Positions 56,576 to 64,000 of a stretch of 64,000 bases of DNA are shown here, one piece after another. The translations under genes were made by a program, and so were the position numbers. The stretch's first letter is position 1. Every line of letters begins with the position of its first letter. The notes beneath the pieces were generated by a model. It was not told the DNA's origin, did no database searches, and saw nothing but the letters and a program-made list of their open reading frames with translations. Source of the stretch: Hygrophila difformis (lineage: Eukaryota; Streptophyta; Magnoliopsida; Lamiales; Acanthaceae); NCBI GenBank assembly GCA_030278955.1, contig JAOANR010000003.1, positions 60,009,628 through 60,073,627 of the forward strand. The letters are read 5' to 3'.

Positions 56576-58579
56576 ATTTATATTACAGTGATGGAAATTG
56601 GGACTTGTTTCCATTGCCACACAGGATCACATCACTAATTAAGAAGACACGGGATTCAAATTTTTCCCCCTCAAAAAAGGTGTTCATCTATACTTTTGAC
56701 TTTTTATTAGTATAAAGAAACAATTCAATGAATTTACTTTAGTTGTGAAAATTTTCTCTTTTTCTCTTCAACAATTTTTTTTTTCCCTCATAGAGTTCGT
56801 ATCTAAATTTGACTTCTAATTGTAAAAGCAATTCAATGAATCTTAGTAATATATTACAGGGGTGTATATGTGGAGAGTTGTCAGTGCACATACTGGGCGA
56901 CAAGTCCTAGGATTTGTTCAAAGATTGTGAAATTGGAAAGAATGGACTTTTTTTTGTCTTGAATATACTTTATTTAATCCAATGATCCAATAGTAATCTA
57001 GGAACTATACTGCCTTTAATTAGTTTGGTGGATTCGACCACGATGAAAACATATTTTAAAAAAATGTTATTATATATATATATATAAGTCAATTCACTAC
57101 AACTAATTTTATTTGTTACAACCAGATCAGAAGTAGTTAATCAATTCAATTCTCACATTTCAAGCATATAAAAATCGTTTTAATGCAACTGCTACTCTGA
57201 CCCTAATATTCCAATTAAAAAAAAAAAATATTGGGCTCTTATTAATGGAGTGTTTAAAAGTGGAACTTAGTGGGCTTGATAAGAGTAACGGGCCTACTAA
57301 AATTCAGGCCCAATAGTGCTCTCTCATGAGATGATTGTGTCAAATTGTCACCATGTTTCATAGTAGAATTTGTTTGTAGGTTTCTAATTTCTGAACTTAT
57401 AAAGGGGGGATAAATTTCTTACTATAAAATTGATTTTTAAAACTCGTTAGTCTTAAATCATGAAATTTGCCATGGATTTGGCAATATGGAAAATATGATT
57501 TTCGTAAATATTAGAGGTGTTTTGATTTTCTCCCTTTTCTTTTGAGAGAAGAATTGTCCATTTTAATTAATCCACACCTCTATTGAAAGAAAAATCAAAT
57601 TTATTACTTGAGCTATGTTTGAAAAATAGTTCAATAGCTTTCCTCCGATACAATTTTTTTTTTTTTCATACACAAAAACTCAAACCCAGTAATATATTTG
57701 TTTAATATATCAGAGCTTCATACTATGCAGGCCAATTGCGTTTGGTTCATCTCATATGAATTACAATCATATGAAATGAAACAAATAGAATTACTATTTC
57801 TCTTTCCTTCCTTTCTCTTCTACTATGATTTTTTATTTTTCATTTTTCAGTTTTTGGGTCTGACAAACAAGTTACACCATGGTGGAATGGATTTTTCGCT
57901 TGAGCTTCTTCCATTCGTTGAAACAGGCAAATTGTTGCCCTCGAAACCAAGCAGCCCAATCCATCTCTTATTGCTTTAATCTAAACCAGTTGAAATAAAT
58001 TATTACAGTACTTGGCAAGGAAACTTGTAACCACTAGCATTGTCACCCCCAAAACATACCAACTTGTTGAGGAAGAAAAGACATACTATAACCATTGTTA
58101 TTCAAAAGATGCGTGCTTTACTGACGAACAGTTGAATATAATCACGAAGGAATCACAGTGAGAGTCTAGGGCGACCGGCGACACAACCCCAACCCTTGAT
58201 TAAATATTTCAACTTCATTTATTACTTTGCCATTTCTCAGTCAAAAGTCAAACCCTGTTCCTACAACGCAAAGGCGTACCTGAGAATTTCCGCCTGGAAT
58301 TGTATTGCTGGTTAGGTTTCATTCCATCACATATCGACTTCTTTCAGTTTTTATGGTTACTGTAGTTAAATTTTCAGGTCCGTATAGATCAACTGTTGGA
58401 TGGTTTTCGTTATGTCTTCTCTACCGCAGGCAGTAAATCCTTCAAACTGATTCCCCCCTTTGAAACTCTAGGTGTGTGCCCTTTTGCCCCTAGGGTTAAT
58501 TAAGACAGGTGATTGATTGAATATTTCTGTAATTCTGAATAGCCCTCTCTTCTCCAGAAGACGGGCTTGCGGAAGAACC
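56576..58579. other. Intergenic and promoter region of the S-acyltransferase gene
   Basis: No gene seen. A TA-dinucleotide run lies near 57071-57087. The last several hundred bases are less AT-rich and are the likely promoter and 5' UTR of the gene that starts at 58580. Confidence 0.5.
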
Positions 58580-60749
58580 ATGGATCTTGCAAACGGAGCC
58601 AATCTCTGTCCCACCAATTATGACGTCGCTCCAGGGGTAAGCATCTCCTTGATATTTTTGATCAAGAAATCTTGCAATTTTTCAAGATTTTGTTGAAAAA
58701 TTGAATCTTTATATTCATTTCTTTGATATTTGTCGTGGGTTTGGTTTTTAAGGATTTAGGAAGTAATTTATCCATTCACTGGTAAAAAAATTGAATCTTT
58801 ATATGCTCATTTCATGTTTGTTGTGAAGAGTTAGGGTTGTTTAGGTTTGGATTCTATGAGTGGTTAGGATTGTGTGAATTTATTTCGATGCATTTTTGGG
58901 GGAGTTATCTGCCTGTACTATCACATCCCTCTGCTCGTTCCTAAATTGCCTGTTTGTTGTAATTCAGGAAAATAATGACTTTGACTCTGTTAATGTTGCC
59001 CTCGAGACGAATTGTTGGGGTTGTGGGCTTCGTGTTCTTGTTGCTCCTTATGCATCCGTTTTTAAATGTGGTTGGTGTGGAGCTATAACAAAGCAAAACG
59101 ATGCAAGAAGCGACCAGAACTTGTGGTGGAGGCGCCTACGCGACCGATGTTTTGTTTGCATCGTCATTTTATTCATGCTGTTCTTTATATGTAAGTGTTG
59201 ATTTATTGAATCCTCATTCATCATGATTTTTATGTTTACTTGCTCAAAGGAGAACCAGTATGGCCTCATTGAAACCTGTGACATGTAAGTAATTCTTCAT
59301 CAACGTACATTTTTTTGTTGGCTAACGCCATATATTTCAAGAACAGCAGATAGCAAAGTGAATGCTTTGTTAGATTGATGCGATATTGCCCCATTTTGTG
59401 TTTCTTATTCCCTCATCCCCACACTACGTATGCCTCTTTGTCGAAACCAGCACTGAGAAGTTTGACATATAAAACTTGATTATACCATTGTGTGTAGAAA
59501 CTTGTATTTTGTAGATGATTACCTCCTCGTTTACGCCAGGCACAATTTTTGGTTATACGTTACCTGTTTTGAGAAGAATTTCTTCATGGTTCCTATTCTC
59601 CCCCAATTATCAGTTCTTAGATGAATACCTGCAGTTTTTTCCTTCATCGTAATATCATCCTAAATTGGTAATGGTTATACTCGTTCAGGTGGTGGCGTAT
59701 GGGCTGTTTATCCTGTTGTATTCTCAATTAGTTATTTCTGTGGTGTTTTCCACCTCACAGTGACAGTAATTTTGTCTCTATCTACTCTATCTTCGTTTTG
59801 CCTTGCGGCATTCACGCCTGCTGGTGCTCCACCAACGATACATTGGGGTACCTATCCTGCAGTGGAGAAAGGTGGCATGGAGAACTATACTTTTTGTCAC
59901 TATTGTCTAAAGCCAAAATCTCCTAAGACACACCATTGCCGTTCTTGTGGGACGTGTGTGTTGGACATGGATCATCACTGCCCTTTTGTAAGTCTTTATT
60001 TTGGACGCTTTACATTAATTTGTTCTGTCAACGACTATTGCTTTTGTCAGATTTCGAAAATGTTATTAATTCTAATCTTGAAAGAATTTTCTTACTTCAT
60101 AGAGTAGAATATGGAAATGTCCCGAATTGTTGCAGTTGCAAGATTTTGCTGCATATAGCGTTGTTCAACTTGGTTGTGTTCTGTTGAGTCGATCTGCCTT
60201 CTATTTCGTTAGAATTGGGCAATCCACGTGTAACCACGAGTGCCCTGCAATTTTTTTTTTTTTTTTTTTGTGCAGATCGGGAACTGTGTAGGCGCTGCAA
60301 ATCACCGTTGGTTCATTTTATTTCTCATATCCACAGTTATCAGTACACTCTATGTTGACATCATGACTTCTTATTCCGCGCTGTACATATGGCCCCCTCT
60401 AGACGACAGAATAAATGGAAGTTTGAGAACGCACATGAGTTTTAGCTTCTTGAAAGAATTGATTCTGGCTTTCTTGAGGTCTTCAGTGTTCCTCCCGATT
60501 AGAGGGCTCGTTCTGGTCTACTTATTCATCGCTAGTATTTCAGTGGGCATCGGTTTGAGCATTCTCTTGTGGCAGCAACTCTGTTACATATATTCTGGAA
60601 AGACCTACTTGGATCATCTTACTTCAGTCGACAGTGAAGAAATGACCGAACACGACTGCCAAAATCTGTTCAGGTTCTTCGGTTGTTGGCACAGCACATC
60701 TGTATATTTGCCAAGCTATTGGAAATCGAGAAAAAGCCATAAGACGTAA
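58580..60749 (+). CDS. DHHC-type protein S-acyltransferase (palmitoyltransferase), complete
   Basis: Four exons: 58580-58636, 58968-59190, 59689-59987 and 60276-60749. All introns are GT-AG and all phases close, giving 1053 nt and 350 aa. The N-terminus has a Cys-rich ribbon ([20 protein letters not shown] then CGAITK), then TM1 and TM2 (about 73-105 and 108-140). The DHHC cysteine-rich domain runs from [19 protein letters not shown] through [10 protein letters not shown], where DHHC is the catalytic motif. TM3 follows at [10 protein letters not shown] and TM4 at [20 protein letters not shown]. These integral Golgi or plasma-membrane enzymes transfer palmitate from acyl-CoA to cysteines of target proteins. 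The N-terminal zinc-ribbon plus DHHC layout resembles Arabidopsis PAT11. Length is normal and all key residues are kept. Confidence 0.93.
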
Positions 60750-61185
60750 ACAATACTGCAGAGGTACATTATCGTCGTTTTACATTCATCTTCCTTAATT
60801 CAGCTCGGTTTGCCTAACATCTGATCTCTTGCATTCTGTTAGTTCATGAAAAAGGTTTTGAGGATCGAAGTAGCCCGGATGGATCTGGACTAGAATCGAC
60901 AAAATTTGCCTTCCTGCAATGGCCTGCTGAAATCCTTTCGACGCAGTCCAGAGCCCTTGCACATCGCACATTATTCTTTTTTGTTCGAAATTTGAAACAA
61001 TCAATCTGCTGTAGGGCTACGATGATCCCGATTGCTGAAGTTGGTGCAGGAAAATGCTGGTCGAAAACCGCTCAACGTTTGGTGGTGTTAGAGATATGTT
61101 TTCGCATCGACTTCTTTTACCCTAGTTTTGAATCTCGTCGATTAAAAATGGTCACTTGTGGACATGATAGTTGACTACCAAAAGC
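60750..61185. other. 3' UTR and downstream flank of the S-acyltransferase gene
   Basis: Sequence complexity stays gene-like to about 61185. No separate gene is supported. Confidence 0.45.
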
Positions 61186-61200
61186 TACGTGCAGAACAGA

Positions 61201-61825
61201 CCTGGAAAAGGCTGGTCATTTCAATTTTGTTTAGATTCCATTAGAGCTGTTCTTTTGATTGATGTTGAAATGGTTTATTTAAGGAACCACAATAATGTTT
61301 GGACATTTCAAGATTATTGTGAAGTTATTTAAACAAGCTTGCTAGGCTTATAGTTATTCTGGACATTTCAAGATTATTCTGAAATTTGAGGGTAAATTAG
61401 TTAAGTCGAACAAAAGAGTACCGTTACTCTGTCAAGGGGGCCACTTAACATATTAGTAATTCTAAACAGGCCCTTAATCTTTTCCTTCCCCTGTATTTTT
61501 TTTTTTTTCCCTTTTTTGTGTTCTTTGCCGACACCTTGAGGCGTTCCGTCACCCCAAAACAAATGCAAGATTTTATATCAAAATAATACCTGTTCTTTAC
61601 ACTAGTCTTTAAAGACTTTAACTGTGAATTGCAACTCTGAAAAGTTCTATAATTAGAAGCTACATTGACTAGCTTTTAGGAACTTTTGAAAACTATTTTC
61701 TAATTTAATTAATTTTTCTCTTCAAATTATAATTTATGACAAATACAACTACTTTTACCACACTTACGTAAAAACTAATAGTTAAAGCTTCTTTAACTTT
61801 CAACAGCAACCCATAGCGACAACTT
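61201..61825. mobile_element. Possible 625-bp insertion flanked by a 15-bp direct repeat
   Basis: TACGTGCAGAACAGA occurs at 61186-61200 and 61826-61840. Between them, 61500-61556 looks like a LINE 3' end (GACACCTTGAGGCGTTCCGT then CACCCCAAAA), similar to the tail at 2249-2280. The inner boundaries do not show a poly(A) end or inverted termini, so the class is uncertain. Confidence 0.4.
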
Positions 61826-61840
61826 TACGTGCAGAACAGA

Positions 61841-63052
61841 TCCTATGTTAACAAAATATTATCACTAAAAGAATTAAATCGAAAAAAACTCTCTCGTCGT
61901 AGTACGCATAGCTCGTTGAAATAAGTATACTCCAATGTCCATCTCGCTTATGCGCCATTGTACCCAAAAATTTGTCCATATTTATTCGTGTATGTTTGTT
62001 TGTACTTCAATAAAATTTTCCTGAATATGAACAAGGAATATAGAACCAAAGAAACAAATAGTTTAATTCGTTTAACAATTCTAAATATGATGACAAAATT
62101 TTAATTATTGTCACAATTTTGAAAATCATAACAAAAACTAGTTAAAAATTATAACAAAAAGTGATAGTTGTTGACAGTTTTGCTTCTGTCGGTTTTGTAT
62201 GGGCTGTTTTCTTGGCCTTTGTTTAAATAAAATGGTATGTCCCTCAAAAAAAAAAAAAAAAAAAAACTATTCACAAAAACTGAATGGAAATTAACCACAA
62301 TTGATTAACATTATTCATTTGAACAATCCCACTTAAAATCATCAATTGTCACCAAAACCATTTATTAGTCAGTGATTAATTATATTTTTGATTTAAAAAT
62401 TGAATGAGATATAAAATATTAATATGCAATGCAGCACGACTAGTAAAGAAGCAAAGTTGATGAAATGACACAACTCATGCATGATAATATTAACAATAGA
62501 TTTCTTTTGTAACTTTGAATAGTATCCAACCTCATAATAATTAACTTCTTTTTTCAGATACTCCTATATAGCATCTCACTCAGCTTGTGATTCTTCTTTT
62601 TAATTTCTTTTTCTTCTAACTTTAATAATTAAATTAAAAAATATTTTATTCTTAAACAGTCAAAAGTTTAAGTTAATGTGATGTCCCCTCATATGGAGTA
62701 TATAACCATATACTAAATATTAGATATGCTTTAATTTGGAAAGAATTGAAATACATACATCATCACCTGAATAAATGTTTCTTTATTGCTAATTTTCCGA
62801 CATGAGGAATTTCATGATTGCATTATATACTATAGGATGATACCTACACATATAAAATTACATTAAAGAAGAGGGTGATTAGATTTAGGTATATCTCTTA
62901 TATTAGTACTTAATAAATAAATAATCATACTCACCTGTCCATACTAAACCAGGCACCATCACTTTTATTATCAATTACTATACTCCAAACAAATCTAATT
63001 TCCAGAATCTTTTCAAATTGAGAGGTTTGCTTCGGATTTAATGGATCGAATA
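61841..63052. other. AT-rich intergenic DNA with one retroposed tail
   Basis: No gene. A 21-base A run at 62246-62266 follows ATAAAATGGTATGTCCCTC and looks like the tail of a very short LINE or retroposed copy. No flanking duplication was found. Confidence 0.45.
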
Positions 63053-63054
63053 TA

Positions 63055-63314
63055 CTCCCTCCGTTTTCTAAAAATTGTATCGGACACACAGTGCACGCAG
63101 TACAATGCACATTTTTAATCATTAATAACTCAAGTTCGGTACAAGTAAAAATTCTTAAAGTTTGATATTTAAAAACTACTCGATGAGACGAATCTAACAA
63201 GATATCACTTGGCTATATTTTAACTTGTATAACTATAATAAAACTTTAAGTCAAAGTGAATGGGTGAACAGTGTTAAAATTCCAAATGTTACAATAATAA
63301 GAAAACAAAGGGAG
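63055..63314. mobile_element. Stowaway-like MITE (260 bp)
   Basis: Left end CTCCCTCCGTTTTCTAAAAA; the right end inverts to CTCCCTTTGTTTTCTTATTA. TA flanks at 63053-63054 and 63315-63316. Same length class as 831-1090, with some shared internal words (CGAATCTAACAAGA). Confidence 0.82.
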
Positions 63315-63378
63315 TATATAGTTAATTGGGCATTATAACAATAAAATTAATTGGGCACATACATAGTATAATAAAAAC

Positions 63379-63859
63379 AGGGATAAGAGATGGTGCGGAT
63401 GTGCGGACAACATCCGTAACCGTTGTCACTAAATTGTGTTGTCATTGTCGCTGAATTGTGTGGGCCACGTCGCTAAATTGTGTAGGCTCTGTTGCTGATA
63501 TGCATTAAAATGCAAAGAACTATGTCGTTGAAATGAATAAATAATGTCGCTAAATTGTATAGGTCATGTCGCTGAATTCTATTGGCCATGTTGCTGAATT
63601 ATGAAGGCTTCGCTGATATAAGTGTAAAATCGTAATAAACTTCAAACGACTCTACTTCAAACGTCGCTGAGATGAACATAAAAATATCGTTGAATTGCAT
63701 AGGCCGCATTGCTGAATTGTGTAGGCTCCATCGCTAAGTTGTGTATGTCAGGTCGCTGAATTTCGAAACTAACCCTACAAATGATCTCAACCGTTGGATA
63801 ATGAAAACGATCAACGATTGCGGACGTTGTCCGCACGTGCGCACCATACCATGTCCGAA
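63379..63859. mobile_element. TIR element filled with degenerate GTCGCTGAATTGTGT repeats
   Basis: The left arm TGGTGCGGATGTGCGGACAA and the right arm, inverted, TGGTGCGCACGTGCGGACAA are clear inverted repeats at 63391-63420 and about 63817-63847. Weaker similarity extends outward by about 12 bp. AATAAAA flanks both sides (about 63370 and 63859), a possible target duplication. The interior holds about ten degenerate copies of GTCGCTGAATTGTGTAGGC. No coding capacity. Confidence 0.6.
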
Positions 63860-63909
63860 TAAAAGACTTCTATTACTTTACTTAATTAAATTGGGCATTA
63901 TATATAATT

Positions 63910-64000
63910 ATTTTTTTTTGAGAAGCCGAAACCAGAAAAAAGATGGTGGGAGTCCATGCCACACAAATTATAAAGGGATAAAGAGAAGGGATAGGAGGTT
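63910..64000 (-). mobile_element. Partial tRNA-derived SINE, cut by the window end
   Basis: It matches the 3' half of the SINE at 55008-55170 (GTCCATGCCACACAAATTAT against GTCAATGTCACACAAATTAC; GGGATAAAGAGAAGGGATAG). It starts at a T run at 63911-63919. The A and B boxes would lie beyond position 64000. Confidence 0.7.

Overview
This is a plant nuclear genomic window, most likely from a eudicot. It has spliced genes of familiar plant families, GT-AG introns, AT-rich intergenic DNA, many small TA-flanked MITEs with CTCCCTCCGT ends, and young nested LTR retrotransposons that make up more than half of the window. The species cannot be named from the sequence.

Three complete host genes are present. 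An LRR receptor-like kinase of the 'probable inactive' type lies on the minus strand (3341-5734, 2 exons). A glucose-6-phosphate 1-epimerase lies on the minus strand (16824-18858, 8 exons). A DHHC protein S-acyltransferase lies on the plus strand (58580-60749, 4 exons). In each, the exon phases close to one continuous reading frame.

Between them, 7276-12565 is a Ty1/copia-type element on the minus strand that carries gag but no pol (TR-GAG type), with a 5-bp target duplication. The region 19500-52050 is a Ty3/gypsy element of the Tat lineage (660-bp LTRs, gag-pro, pol with two RNase H domains, and an antisense four-exon gene with a plant mobile domain). Its pol gene is split by a second complete Ty3/gypsy element of Athila type at 25786-45761 (4.7-kb LTRs, target duplication CGTGC). 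By eye the Athila LTRs differ at about 3 bases plus one 43-bp deletion, and the Tat LTRs at 1 base, so both insertions are young. The composite ends about 640 bp upstream of the epimerase start codon.

The most unusual finding is in the Athila element. Downstream of pol, where env-like frames sit in relatives, there is an apparently intact two-exon F-box gene (37584-39393, 242 aa). It is preceded by a module resembling the element's own U3: a copy of the PPT/LTR junction, GGCCCA-rich DNA, a cluster of TTGTCGCGG/CCGCGACAA hairpins, and a TATA box, at spacings like those in the LTR. The PPT/LTR-junction sequence occurs three times (after pol, in the F-box intron, at the 3' LTR). The LTR also contains a roughly 97-bp-period array of nested hairpins and a fossil primer-binding site.

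The right flank (52051-64000) holds hAT-type elements with 8-bp target duplications, a tRNA-derived SINE with a 13-bp target duplication, several MITEs, the S-acyltransferase gene, and a TIR element filled with degenerate short repeats near the right end.
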